64,000 bases of DNA, from positions 101,124-165,123 of the forward strand of contig JBBKWU010000026.1 of NCBI GenBank assembly GCA_037969035.1. Direction: 5' to 3'. The notes under the pieces are model-generated. The model had not been told where the DNA came from. It saw nothing but the letters and a program-made list of their open reading frames with translations, and did no database searches. This DNA is from JBBKWU01 sp037969035 (GTDB lineage Bacteria > Pseudomonadota > Alphaproteobacteria > Micavibrionales > Micavibrionaceae). Below, piece after piece: positions 17,452 to 26,550 of this stretch; position 1 is the first letter of the stretch; each line of letters starts with the position of its first letter. Position numbers and translations under genes: made by a program.

Positions 17452-18696
17452 TTAGTTGATAATTCTTTTTTCTTCCAGCTTATAAGCATCATGAAGTGCA
17501 CGAATCGCAAGTTCTGTGTATTCAGACCCGATTAAAACACTCACCTTAATTTCCGAAGTTGAAATTAGCTGTATGTTGATCCCTTTGTCAGCAAGGGTTT
17601 GGAACATTGTTTGCGCGACACCCGCGTGACTCCGCATCCCGATTCCGACCACAGATAATTTTACAACATTTGCATCTGTTCGTATTTCAACGCCCTCAAG
17701 AACATCATTTGCATTCAAAACCTCCATCACACGATGAAGATCTGATTGCGGCACAGTAAAGGTCATGTCCGTCGATTTACCGTTTTGCGAAATATTCTGC
17801 ACGATCACATCCACGTTAATCGCATGTTCCGCCAGCGGGCCAAAAATTCTTGCCGCAACACCGGGCACATCAGGCACGCCAATCAATGTGACTTTCGCAT
17901 CGCCTTTATCACATGTAATACCACTTACGAGCTCTTGTTCCATTATATCTTCCTCTCTTGTCACTAATGTACCGGGCATATCACTGCCGATCGGGTCTTC
18001 AAGGCTCGATAAAACCTGTACGGGCACTTGTTGTTTCATCGCCATCTCGACCGAGCGCGTTTGCAAGACTTTTGCGCCCAGTGATGCCATCTCCAGCATT
18101 TCTTCGTATGAGATCATATCCAGCTTACGCGCTTTTTTTACAATGCGGGGGTCTGTTGTGTAAACACCGTTCACATCCGTATAGATATCACAGCGCACAG
18201 CCCCCAACGCCGAAGCCAGCGCAACAGCGGTCGTATCCGACCCGCCACGCCCAAGCGTTGTAATACGTCCGCGTGATGTCACACCTTGGAAACCTGCGAG
18301 GATAGACACCTCGTTGGCATCCAAACGTTTGCTCATTTCCTCGCAATTAATTTCTAAAATCCGCGCCTTGCCGTGAACATCCGTACATATAATAGGCACT
18401 TGCCACCCCTGCCATGACCGCGCTTGAATGCCGCGTTTTTGTAATGCCAGCGCCATAAGTCCTGCTGTTACATTCTCACCACTGGCGACAACTGCATCAT
18501 ATTCCCGCGCATCGTGCAGCGGGCTAATATCGCGGCAATAATCAACCAAACGATTGGTATCGCCTGCCATTGCCGAAACCACGACAGCAACCTGATTGCC
18601 GCGCTCGACTTCGCGCGCAACCTTGCTGGCTGCGTTCTCGATATGGCTGATATCGGCCAAGGACGTCCCGCCGAATTTTAAAACCAGTCTTGCCAT
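17452..18696 (-). CDS. lysC: Aspartate kinase
   Basis: A 414-residue monofunctional aspartokinase, the first enzyme of the aspartate family (lysine, methionine, threonine). The N-terminal kinase domain starts with KFGGTSL at residues 7-13 and contains GFQGVTSRGRITTLGRGGSD (about 155-174), which binds aspartate and ATP. Two ACT domains follow from about 265, the usual site of feedback control by lysine or threonine. The length is that of the alpha/beta subunit type (about 400-415). The ATG at 18696 follows AGGGA. It is divergent from ubiG with only about 50 bp between them. Confidence 0.95.
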   Translation of the reverse strand: MARLVLKFGGTSLADISHIENAASKVAREVERGNQVAVVVSAMAGDTNRLVDYCRDISPLHDAREYDAVVASGENVTAGLMALALQKRGIQARSWQGWQVPIICTDVHGKARILEINCEEMSKRLDANEVSILAGFQGVTSRGRITTLGRGGSDTTAVALASALGAVRCDIYTDVNGVYTTDPRIVKKARKLDMISYEEMLEMASLGAKVLQTRSVEMAMKQQVPVQVLSSLEDPIGSDMPGTLVTREEDIMEQELVSGITCDKGDAKVTLIGVPDVPGVAARIFGPLAEHAINVDVIVQNISQNGKSTDMTFTVPQSDLHRVMEVLNANDVLEGVEIRTDANVVKLSVVGIGMRSHAGVAQTMFQTLADKGINIQLISTSEIKVSVLIGSEYTELAIRALHDAYKLEEKRIIN

Positions 18697-18749
18697 AAAT
18701 TTCCCTTGTCACACATATATAGAATATCCATACTAACGCTGACCCGAAA

Positions 18750-19550
18750 ATGCAAAGAAAGATTTATAAAATGCCTGTAAATGGCACCGTAAATAACACT
18801 GTAAACAAAGAAGAAATCCACCACTTTGCCAAAGACTCTGCGCATTGGTGGGATGAGCACGGCCCGTTCAAACCGCTACACCGCTTGAACCCTGTGCGTT
18901 TATCTTATATCCGTGCGGAAATTTGTGCTCATTTCGGGTTAGATGACGAAGATATGAAACCGTTCGCAGGCCTCGACATTCTTGATGTTGGTTGTGGCGG
19001 TGGTATTGTTTGTGAACCAATGGCACGCATGGGCGGCAACATCACAGGAATCGACGCCGACGACGCCGCGATTAAGGTCGCTGTTGAACACGCCGCACAA
19101 ACGGGGTTAGACATCACCTACAACGCCTCCTCCACGGATGAACAAACCAAGCTCATCAAACAATATGACGTGGTTCTGGCCTTAGAAATCCTCGAGCATG
19201 TCGATAATGTCACCGCGTTCATCTCGCAATGCGTTGATTTGTGTAAAACAGGCGGCATCATCATTTTTTCTACACTAAACAGAACAACAAAATCTTATGC
19301 GCTTGGTATTGTTGCCGCTGAACATATTTTACATTGGGTGCCCAAAGGCACGCACCAATGGGAAAAATTTCTGCGCCCTTATGAGCTTGCCACCCATATT
19401 CAAAACACGAAAGCCCGCCCGCAACACATGAAAGGGCTTATCTTTAACCCTCTCAAAAATGAATTTGCTTTGTCTGACAAAGATTTTGACGTGAACTACT
19501 TTATGACCGCCACGAAAATGGCTTCAAAAACAGAAAAGGCACAAAAATAA
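18750..19550 (+). CDS. ubiG: Ubiquinone biosynthesis O-methyltransferase UbiG
   Basis: A 266-residue class I methyltransferase that carries out both O-methylations of ubiquinone synthesis (2-polyprenyl-6-hydroxyphenol and 3-demethylubiquinol). UbiG-specific features are the WWDEHGPFKPLHRLNPVRLSYI segment (about 33-54), the SAM motif DVGCGGGI (about 79-86), EILEHV and the late segment WEKFLRPYEL. No clear ribosome binding site precedes the ATG at 18750; an ATG at 18771 is an equally possible start. It is divergent from lysC and runs into the next small gene with a one-base overlap. Confidence 0.92.
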   Translation: MQRKIYKMPVNGTVNNTVNKEEIHHFAKDSAHWWDEHGPFKPLHRLNPVRLSYIRAEICAHFGLDDEDMKPFAGLDILDVGCGGGIVCEPMARMGGNITGIDADDAAIKVAVEHAAQTGLDITYNASSTDEQTKLIKQYDVVLALEILEHVDNVTAFISQCVDLCKTGGIIIFSTLNRTTKSYALGIVAAEHILHWVPKGTHQWEKFLRPYELATHIQNTKARPQHMKGLIFNPLKNEFALSDKDFDVNYFMTATKMASKTEKAQK

Positions 19551-19741
19551 TGTCAATGAGTCTTGTTTTAATTGTGATTGCAATGGTGTTAACACTCGCC
19601 GTTCTTATCGTTGGGCTGTTTGCTATGGCCAAAGGCGGTGAGTTCAACAAAAAATACGGCAATAAACTCATGCAAGCGCGTGTGATTTGCCAAGGTGTGG
19701 CAATCCTGCTCTTCGTACTGGCTTTTGCCGCGGCTGGTTGA
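19550..19741 (+). CDS. HIG1-type twin transmembrane protein
   Basis: A 63-residue membrane protein with two hydrophobic helices (about 4-24 and 44-62) joined by a short positively charged loop, GGEFNKKYGNKLMQARV. That loop is characteristic of the HIG1 domain (hypoxia-induced gene 1 family), whose alphaproteobacterial members are associated with respiratory complexes. The ATG overlaps the TAA of ubiG by one base (TAATG), so the two genes are probably coupled. The link to a respiratory role is family-based inference. Confidence 0.8.
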   Translation: MSMSLVLIVIAMVLTLAVLIVGLFAMAKGGEFNKKYGNKLMQARVICQGVAILLFVLAFAAAG

Positions 19742-19754
19742 TTTTGGTTGATTA

Positions 19755-21035
19755 TTATTCGTCGTCTGCGCTATCGGTTTCTTTTGCCTCTGGCGGCTCG
19801 ACATCAGGCGTAACATCAAAAATAGCATCATCAATACGTGCGTTTGTGAATGTCGCATTCTCAATATTCGCGCCTGTAAAGTCCGCTTCGCGCAAATCAG
19901 CACCCGTGAAATCGGCATACCCAAGATTAGCATCTTTTAGTATCGCCTGACGCAGCTTAATCCCGACGCAACTCGCATAGCGCATATTTGCGCCTTCCAT
20001 ATTACACGGGCTGGCCTTCTTGCCGTCTGCTGTTTCAAAGTAAAGCGGGCTGAAATCCGCGTTTTTCAAGTCACAGTGGCTAAATCGGGATTTTTTCAAG
20101 CTGCTGGCACGGAAATCGGCACCGCGCAGGAAACAACTGCGAAAATCTGCTTCATCAAGCTGTGCGCTCTGAAGCTGAATTTCGGTTAAATCCATACCGC
20201 ACAAACGCGCGCCGACAGCTTTCACCGCCGTTAGCTTTTCACCCGCAAGTGACAGTAGAATGCGCAAATCATAATTGCTCAAATCAAGCTGACGTCCGTC
20301 ACGACCAACAGTCGCAACCCAACTTCTATGCTCTTTAATAAGCTTAGAAAGTGGCTCGCCCAAATCTTCGATTGATTTACCGACGTTTTCATCCGTGATG
20401 GAATCCGATAAATCAACGCCGCTGCTCTTGATATCCTTTAGAGCAACCCCTGTTAGAATTGTTGAGCGCATATTCGCACCCACGAGCTGCGCACCGCCTA
20501 AATCAGCTTCGGTTAAATCTGCGCCCTCAAACATCGCGCCACGTAAATCCGCGCCCGACAAATCGACTTTGGCCATAATAGCATCCGAGAAATCCGCCGT
20601 ACTCGCCAGCGTTCCCGATAGTTTTGCGCCCGCAAGGTTTGCGCCACGGAAATTCACGTTACTGCCTTGTGTGCTGCCAAATTGACCATCCGTTGAAAAC
20701 CCACCAGCACGAAGGTCAGCAGAATCAAGGTTCGCGTCCTTCAAATCCGCACTTTCAATCTTAGCACCACGTAAATCCGCGCGCACAAACGTGGCACGGT
20801 TCAGGTTCGAATTTGTGAGATTACACGCATACAAACAAGCCTCGCGAAAGTTTGCACCTGACAAATCCATATTGGACATCGTGCAGCCGCTAAAATCTGC
20901 TTGCCTTAAATCTTTGTTTTTTAATGAGAGCCCTGACAAATCAAGTTTGCGCAGCACCGCACGGCGACCGCCCAAGCGGCCTTCCATAAACTTTTTATGC
21001 AACACAGCCGCTTCGTCGAGCTGCTTTTGCGTCAT
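19755..21035 (-). CDS. Pentapeptide repeat protein
   Basis: A 426-residue protein made almost entirely of pentapeptide repeats of the A(D/N)LXX type. There are two blocks (about 35-215 and 255-415) separated by a non-repeat insert around 215-250. Typical repeats include ADFSG, ADLRG, ANLAG and ADLTE. Such proteins fold into a right-handed square beta helix. Some bind DNA gyrase, but most have no known partner, and no signal peptide is visible, so a cytoplasmic place is likely. The start is the ATG at 21035 with a poor ribosome binding site. It is convergent with the small HIG1-type gene. Confidence 0.88.
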   Translation of the reverse strand: MTQKQLDEAAVLHKKFMEGRLGGRRAVLRKLDLSGLSLKNKDLRQADFSGCTMSNMDLSGANFREACLYACNLTNSNLNRATFVRADLRGAKIESADLKDANLDSADLRAGGFSTDGQFGSTQGSNVNFRGANLAGAKLSGTLASTADFSDAIMAKVDLSGADLRGAMFEGADLTEADLGGAQLVGANMRSTILTGVALKDIKSSGVDLSDSITDENVGKSIEDLGEPLSKLIKEHRSWVATVGRDGRQLDLSNYDLRILLSLAGEKLTAVKAVGARLCGMDLTEIQLQSAQLDEADFRSCFLRGADFRASSLKKSRFSHCDLKNADFSPLYFETADGKKASPCNMEGANMRYASCVGIKLRQAILKDANLGYADFTGADLREADFTGANIENATFTNARIDDAIFDVTPDVEPPEAKETDSADDE

Positions 21036-21241
21036 AATTGTTTCTGTTTGTTCACTTCCAGCTTGAATCTGTGAATCCTCCCGTGCGGAATATGTTCTAT
21101 AAAGGTAACCAAAAAAGACTTTTAAATGATTAAGAATAATAAGTTTTTTAGTTTACCAGATAATAAAAAAAAGGCGGAGTATCTTTTGAAATTTTCTGCA
21201 CGCCTATTCCAAGCCCCTGTAAAATGTGCCAATCTGTGGTT

Positions 21242-21397
21242 ATGAAATTTTTTCACGCCTTTATCTTACTTGCTGTTCTTGGTGCGCTTCCTCTCTTAAG
21301 TGGTTGCGGCATAAAGCCTAACTTTGTTGATCCCCCACAAGGCGAGGAAAATGACAGCTTTCCGCGCACCTATCCTAACCCTACCAACGATTTTTAA
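21242..21397 (+). CDS. Small lipoprotein, LptM-like
   Basis: A 51-residue gene with an ATG at 21242 and a TAA at 21395-21397. The product has a signal peptide ending in LLSGC, so the cysteine at residue 22 would be lipidated. The mature part begins CGIKPN, then a proline-rich stretch (VDPPQGEE) and ends FPRTYPNPTNDF. Small lipoproteins of this kind lie beside argH/lysA and upstream of the TIGR02302 gene in many alphaproteobacteria and resemble LptM (formerly YifL), which helps LptD mature. Here the next gene is the TIGR02302 gene 70 bp away, but argH and lysA are not adjacent. The LptM comparison rests on size, lipobox and position, so it is tentative. Confidence 0.65.
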   Translation: MKFFHAFILLAVLGALPLLSGCGIKPNFVDPPQGEENDSFPRTYPNPTNDF

Positions 21398-21453
21398 TCC
21401 GCGCCCCGCGCCTGATTTCGCAAAATTCTACGAGACCTCAAAACGAATTGCGC

Positions 21454-21470
21454 TATAATATTACTATATG
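21454..21470 (+). promoter_or_regulatory. TATAAT box next to the TIGR02302 start (possible leaderless start)
   Basis: A consensus TATAAT at 21454-21459 lies 8 bp upstream of the ATG at 21468, and no Shine-Dalgarno sequence precedes the ATG. If the box is used, transcription would begin at or within a few bases of the start codon. The -35 candidate GAGACC (21432-21437, 16-bp spacing) is weak. Confidence 0.35.
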
Positions 21471-24020
21471 GATGATCTCTCGCAAAAAAAGCCGATGAAA
21501 CAGCTTGCACGTAAACAACGTGCCGCATGGCTTATTCTATTGCTTGAAAATATCTCGCGCTATGGCTGGCGGATTTTTCTATGGACATTGTTTTTTGCAT
21601 CCTTATGGACATTCCCGCTCGCGATATTCATTGGCAAGCTAAGCAGCACAGTCCTTGCCGCGATATTCTGGCTTGGTGCTTTGTATCTTATATATAAAGA
21701 TGTGCGCCATTTACGGCTGCCCACCGCACGGCAAATTGATAAACGGCTAGAACAATCCTCTAAACTGTCCTACCGCCCGATTGAGGCGTTCAAAGACAGG
21801 CTCGCAAACCCAGAGCATGTGCAAACCCGCGCCCTGTGGGAGAAGCACAAGCAAAACAACCTAAACCTCATCAAACAACTCAAACTGCCCGCACCGAAAG
21901 CATTTTTAGCAGAAACAGATCAATATGCGCTACGCATTGCTGTGTTTTTGCTTTTCATCCTTGCCGTTGTTGCCGCGCCGTCGAACTGGTCGCAAAACAT
22001 CAAAAAAGGAATGTTCCCTTATATAAGTGCGGATACATCAATCCCGCTCACGCTTTGGATTACACCGCCCGAATATACAGGGCTTGAGATCATCACACTT
22101 TTGAACAAAAAACCTGATGAACCGATCACCGTGCCACAAGGCAGCACGGTCAAAATCCGTATCGATAGCCGCTTTATCACACCGACCCTACATATGGGTG
22201 ATACAAAGATCGCATTAACAAAAGCAGGCGATCATAACTGGCAAATCGAAACCGAAATACCACAGACCGACAGCATAAAGATAAAGCATGGCTTTCTGCC
22301 GCGCTATAACCTGCCCATTCATTATAAACATGACGAGCCGCCAACCCTCACCCTTGAGCAAGACAAAAAACCAACCATTCTGCCCAAAGGCGCGCTGCAG
22401 TTTCCGCTTATCGCGCGCGATGATTACGGCATCAGCAACCTTCAAATGACCATGACACTTGACCCGATGGTTACCGACAAACCCTTGGGCGGCGCGGTTA
22501 CCGAAGACCGCCCTTTCACAAGCATTGCCGAAACAGACACAACCTTGCTGCCCTACTATGACCTAAGCTGGCATCCATGGGCGGGCTTGCCTGTGAATAT
22601 CACCCTCACCGCAACGGATGATCTTGGGCAAACCTCATCTCTGCCGCCCTTTAGCATGACTTTGCCTGAACGCGTTTTTGAGCACCCTATCGCAAAACTG
22701 TTGATTGAGATGCGACGCAGGCTTAGCTGGACACCAAACGAATCCGCACGCGATGTGGCTGACGCACTCGAAGAGCTCCTGCCCTACCCGAGCCATTATC
22801 AAGATGACATTGTTGTGTTTTTATCCATGCGCACGATGGCCTCGCGCTTGCGCCGTGATCCGACATTGCCAAACATAACGGGCATTATCTCCCAACTTTG
22901 GGACACAGCTTTGCGGATTGAGGACGGTAATCTATCGCTCGCAGCGCGCAATCTTCGTGACGCGCAACAAAACCTGCAAACACTTCTAAATGATAAAAAC
23001 GCCACCGACGAACAAATCGCCGAAGCCATGGCAGACCTGCGCCAAGCCATGAGCGAGTATTTCCAAGAAATCGCGCGCGAATTACAAAAACGCATGGCCA
23101 ATGGCGAACCGATGCCGATGATGCCTGCTGATATGCTCAAAAGCCTAAACGCCGATGATCTGGCGGCCTTCCTTGACCAGCTACAGTCCGAATCTCTCTC
23201 TGGTGATCGTAGCAAAGCCATGGATATGCTCTCCCGTCTTGAAGAAATGATGAACACCATTGATCCCGCCATGAACGCGCAAATGCCCCCTGGCATGCAG
23301 TTTATGCAAGAAGGCATTAACGAGCTGCAAGAGTTGATCGACAAGCAAAAAGCGCTGTTAAAACAAACCGAGCGCCAAGCTGCCACGATCGAGCAAGCAC
23401 AACCGCAAAACTACGGCGATATTATCGCGCCCGATGAATTGCGCAACCAAAGCACGCCTAAGGAGCTTGATGCGCTTGATGATCTTGGTCTGCCACAGCC
23501 ACAATCAACCTTCAAAACACCCGCGTTCAAGCACCCAGAGATCAACACGCAAGGCCATAAGGTCGAGCAAGACGCGCTGCGTTTTGTCCTTGGGCAACTG
23601 ATGTTAGAGGCAGACAAACAGATACATGAAATTCCAGAAAGCATGCAAAATGCCGAAATCGAAATGCGGCTTTCTGCCGATCATCTTGGTGAAAACAATC
23701 CTGACCAATCTATTCCCAACCAAAACGCCGCGATAAAATACCTCGAAGAAGCGCAAGAGCAAATGACACAGCAACTCATGGCGATGATGCAACAAATGCA
23801 AACCCTTGGCTTTGGCCCCGGGCAAACAGACCCGTTCGGGCGGCCTATCCAACAAGGAAACGGCCCGTCATGGTTCCAAGGTGATAAAGTCAAAGTCCCC
23901 GATGAAGCCGAGCGCAAACGCGCACAAGATATCCTCAAAGAACTGCGCGACCGCTCCAGCGACCGCAGCCGTCCCGCTTACGAGCTCGATTACTATAATC
24001 GTCTGATGAATCAGTTTTAG
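21468..24020 (+). CDS. TIGR02302 family protein (DUF4175)
   Basis: An 850-residue member of the alphaproteobacterial TIGR02302/DUF4175 family. It has two to three membrane helices near the N-terminus (about 30-90) and another near 150-168, then a long region outside the membrane. The C-terminal 350 residues are rich in glutamine, methionine and acidic residues (for example MMQQMQTLGFGPG) and are predicted helical, ending with the conserved YELDYYNRLM. The function is unknown; linkage to lysA and to envelope genes across the class suggests an envelope role. The start at 21468 lacks a ribosome binding site. It converges on the zinc-ribbon gene, with repeat copy 1 between them. Confidence 0.85.
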   Translation: MDDLSQKKPMKQLARKQRAAWLILLLENISRYGWRIFLWTLFFASLWTFPLAIFIGKLSSTVLAAIFWLGALYLIYKDVRHLRLPTARQIDKRLEQSSKLSYRPIEAFKDRLANPEHVQTRALWEKHKQNNLNLIKQLKLPAPKAFLAETDQYALRIAVFLLFILAVVAAPSNWSQNIKKGMFPYISADTSIPLTLWITPPEYTGLEIITLLNKKPDEPITVPQGSTVKIRIDSRFITPTLHMGDTKIALTKAGDHNWQIETEIPQTDSIKIKHGFLPRYNLPIHYKHDEPPTLTLEQDKKPTILPKGALQFPLIARDDYGISNLQMTMTLDPMVTDKPLGGAVTEDRPFTSIAETDTTLLPYYDLSWHPWAGLPVNITLTATDDLGQTSSLPPFSMTLPERVFEHPIAKLLIEMRRRLSWTPNESARDVADALEELLPYPSHYQDDIVVFLSMRTMASRLRRDPTLPNITGIISQLWDTALRIEDGNLSLAARNLRDAQQNLQTLLNDKNATDEQIAEAMADLRQAMSEYFQEIARELQKRMANGEPMPMMPADMLKSLNADDLAAFLDQLQSESLSGDRSKAMDMLSRLEEMMNTIDPAMNAQMPPGMQFMQEGINELQELIDKQKALLKQTERQAATIEQAQPQNYGDIIAPDELRNQSTPKELDALDDLGLPQPQSTFKTPAFKHPEINTQGHKVEQDALRFVLGQLMLEADKQIHEIPESMQNAEIEMRLSADHLGENNPDQSIPNQNAAIKYLEEAQEQMTQQLMAMMQQMQTLGFGPGQTDPFGRPIQQGNGPSWFQGDKVKVPDEAERKRAQDILKELRDRSSDRSRPAYELDYYNRLMNQF

Positions 24021-24049
24021 GTAGCGTACGCACACCCCACACAACGCCC

Positions 24050-24159
24050 GTCATTGCGAGCATAGCGAAGCAATCCAGAGTCTTGGTCAAACCAACTCTT
24101 CTGCCCTCTGGGGCACGAGTGGATTGCCGCGTCAGCGTTACACGCTTCCTCGCAATGAC
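24050..24159. repeat. Palindromic interspersed repeat, copy 1
   Basis: Ends GTCATTGCGAG (24050-24060) and CTCGCAATGAC (24149-24159) are perfect 11-bp inverted repeats. Inner motifs GCAATCC and GGATTGC also face each other. It lies between the converging 3' ends of the TIGR02302 and zinc-ribbon genes. It has two more copies in this window (28891 and 32201). Confidence 0.88.
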
Positions 24160-24187
24160 TATTTATGCTTGTTTAGCTTGTTTATGC

Positions 24188-25006
24188 TTAGTGATGCGCC
24201 GCAGGAGCAGCTTCATCTTCATGGTCTTCGGTAGCCCCATGATCTTCCTCAGCCTCATCCTCAGAATGATCGTCGTCACTCTCATCCTCACCCTCGTCCT
24301 CAGACTCAACCTCATCCTCCGCCGCAGGAATATCGCGCAGCAATGAAAAGCTCACATTAACACCCTTCGCGTCCTCAGACTCACTTTGATAAACGGTGTG
24401 GAACGCCATATCGCCATGCGCGTCCAAAAATTCTTGTTCTGGTTTCAAATACCAGACTTCACCAATTTCGCCGCCTTCATTATTCAGCGCAAAACGAACA
24501 ATAGGCACAGAAATCCGTTCCGCCGATAAATTCACGATATTACCCGACAGATCAATCATCAAACCGCCCGTTTCCGCATCATCAGATGTGCCTTTAAGCT
24601 GGTCAAAGATCAGCCCCTCACCCGGCAACGGTTGTTCCATCCCCAACATCGCATAAAATGCGCCCGATTGCGGCCACGCGTTTGTAATCGGTGTTTTGAG
24701 AAACAGCAACAAACCAAGCACACCTGCAAACACCGCAGCACTTGCCAACATTCCCGCCACAGGAAGCCCCTTTTTACCTTCGCGAATCTCAAGCGATGGC
24801 ACCGCCGAGCCTTCGGGGATTGGCCTTACGGATTCAGGGATGGGCTCTAAATCTTCGTCATCAGATTCTTCGACGTAATCATCGCCGTCATAGTCTTGAT
24901 CCCATTCATGGTTACACACCGTACAGCGCACACGCCGACCATCCGGCGCAAGGCTATGCGACGGAAGCAAATAACGAGTCTGACAATTTTCACAGGTTAA
25001 GATCAT
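24188..25006 (-). CDS. MJ0042-type zinc-ribbon domain membrane protein
   Basis: A 272-residue protein starting with a zinc ribbon of the MJ0042 type: MILTCENCQTRY, then RRVRCTVCNHEW, giving two CxxC pairs (C5/C8 and C28/C31). An acidic linker follows, then one membrane helix (about 80-102) and a C-terminal domain of the DUF3426 kind (about 130-230). The tail is extremely acidic with runs of E and D and ends in histidines. Alphaproteobacterial members of this family are commonly next to ftsE, as here, where it is divergent from the ftsEX unit. No function is established. Confidence 0.85.
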   Translation of the reverse strand: MILTCENCQTRYLLPSHSLAPDGRRVRCTVCNHEWDQDYDGDDYVEESDDEDLEPIPESVRPIPEGSAVPSLEIREGKKGLPVAGMLASAAVFAGVLGLLLFLKTPITNAWPQSGAFYAMLGMEQPLPGEGLIFDQLKGTSDDAETGGLMIDLSGNIVNLSAERISVPIVRFALNNEGGEIGEVWYLKPEQEFLDAHGDMAFHTVYQSESEDAKGVNVSFSLLRDIPAAEDEVESEDEGEDESDDDHSEDEAEEDHGATEDHEDEAAPAAHH

Positions 25007-25105
25007 ATATTGGACATTAAGCCATTTTCAAAGCTACTTCATACCTTTATAAGTATAGAGCTAGAAGCATAACATGTTAATCAAAAAACACGGATGGTTT
25101 ATCGG

Positions 25106-25852
25106 ATGAAATCCATAACAATAATTTCTGCACTCTTCCTATTCGCGCTAAGCCCAACGGCACAGGCACTTGCGGAGGATAAAACTGCTGCTTGCAACGG
25201 CACAGACACGCCATGCCTGATGAAAGTTCTGGAAGATACAACGGATACGATTAGCGAAGAACGCTGGCGCGATCAAACATACCGCGAACTTGCCAAGCTT
25301 CTCGCACGCGAAAAACAAATCGATCACGCCATTGTGGTGTTAAACAAAATCAAAAACCCTGACACTGTCGCGCTGACTATTCGCGGCATTGGAATGAATG
25401 CGGTCGATGCGGCTCTCACCCCTGCGGAATATAATGACACATTCACAAAGCTCCGCGCTGAGGCCGAAAAGATACAACATCCACCGTCTTATGCCATCGC
25501 CCTCACCTACATCGCCATGGCGCAAGCCTTTGCCGCCGATGATGCAGGTGCCATGAAAACAGCCCTCAGCATGGAAAATGCGGAGCTTCGCAACAAAGCC
25601 CTTGGCGAATCTGCCGAAATCCAAGCCGAACGCGGTGATTTAACCGCCGCCACGCAAAGCATCGCTGCGATTGATGACCCTGCCTTCCGCAATAAAGCCT
25701 TTGGCCTGATATCCAAAATCTTTGCCAATCAGGAAAAATACGGCGAATCTTACGAGGCCGCGCAAAAAATAAACAACAACTACCAAAGCGCCCAAGCCGT
25801 TCTATATCTACTAGCCAAACAAATCACGCCCGAGGAGACCAAGCTAAAATGA
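25106..25852 (+). CDS. Secreted helical-repeat protein upstream of ftsE
   Basis: A 248-residue protein with a signal peptide (MKSITIISALFLFALSPTAQALA) that is likely cleaved near residue 23, placing it in the periplasm. The rest is helical and made of about 30-residue TPR-like units such as IALTYIAMAQAFAADDAGAM and LGESAEIQAERGDLTAATQ. The start could also be an ATG at 25094; 25106 is preferred because the signal peptide begins there. Its TGA overlaps the ftsE ATG (ATGA), so it is translated together with FtsEX. FtsEX controls periplasmic cell wall hydrolases through periplasmic adaptors, so a role as such a partner is possible but not shown. Confidence 0.72.
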   Translation: MKSITIISALFLFALSPTAQALAEDKTAACNGTDTPCLMKVLEDTTDTISEERWRDQTYRELAKLLAREKQIDHAIVVLNKIKNPDTVALTIRGIGMNAVDAALTPAEYNDTFTKLRAEAEKIQHPPSYAIALTYIAMAQAFAADDAGAMKTALSMENAELRNKALGESAEIQAERGDLTAATQSIAAIDDPAFRNKAFGLISKIFANQEKYGESYEAAQKINNNYQSAQAVLYLLAKQITPEETKLK

Positions 25853-26547
25853 TCCAGTTCGAGCATGTCGGATTACGCTATGGCATTGGCCCCGAAGTCC
25901 TCAGCGATGTGAATTTCGCGCTGGAGCCTGGCTCGTTCCATTTCCTGAGCGGGCCAAGTGGTGCGGGTAAAACCTCGCTCATGCGGCTTTTATACCTTGG
26001 AAAGCGCCCAACGCGCGGCTTAATGACCATGTTCAGCCAAAACGTAAACGCCATGACGCGTGAGCAACTTGTGCCCCTGCGCCAACGTATCGGCACCGTG
26101 TTTCAGGATTTCCGTTTGCTCGATCATATGTCAGCCTTTGATAATGTTGCGCTCCCCCTACGTATTCAAGGCAAGCCCGAAAAAGAAATCCGTAACAATG
26201 TCGAAGAATTGCTCGATTGGGTTGGTTTGGGCGATCACATGCACGTTCTGCCAAACACCATGTCAGGGGGGCAGCAGCAGCGCATCGCCATTGCCCGCGC
26301 CGTGATCACGCGCCCGCGCCTTTTGCTTGCCGATGAACCGACAGGTAACCTTGATGATGATATCGGCCTGCGCCTTATGAATTTATTCGAGCAGCTAAAC
26401 CGCATGGGCACGACCATCGTGATTGCCACGCACAGCAACCAAATGATGGATAAATTCAACCACCCGCGCCTTGTCTTGGGCGAAGGCACATTAAAGGTCG
26501 AGCAATCACAAAACTGGATTAAACAAAAACTTCAGGGAGTGTTTTAG
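25849..26547 (+). CDS. ftsE: Cell division ATP-binding protein FtsE
   Basis: A 232-residue ABC ATPase that, with FtsX, transmits a division signal across the inner membrane to cell wall hydrolases. Walker A GPSGAGKT is at 35-42, the ABC signature SGGQQQRIAIARA at 139-151 and Walker B with ADEPTGNLD at 161-169. The length is typical of FtsE (about 220-235). It has an AGGAG ribosome binding site at 25833-25837 and overlaps the preceding gene by 4 bases. FtsX follows after 3 bases. Confidence 0.95.
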   Translation: MIQFEHVGLRYGIGPEVLSDVNFALEPGSFHFLSGPSGAGKTSLMRLLYLGKRPTRGLMTMFSQNVNAMTREQLVPLRQRIGTVFQDFRLLDHMSAFDNVALPLRIQGKPEKEIRNNVEELLDWVGLGDHMHVLPNTMSGGQQQRIAIARAVITRPRLLLADEPTGNLDDDIGLRLMNLFEQLNRMGTTIVIATHSNQMMDKFNHPRLVLGEGTLKVEQSQNWIKQKLQGVF

Positions 26548-26550
26548 ACC

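Noticed and set aside
22799..23386. 195-codon minus-strand frame inside the TIGR02302 gene
   Set aside because: Product rich in S, C and R as expected for the reverse of a glutamine/methionine-rich helix; no start signals.
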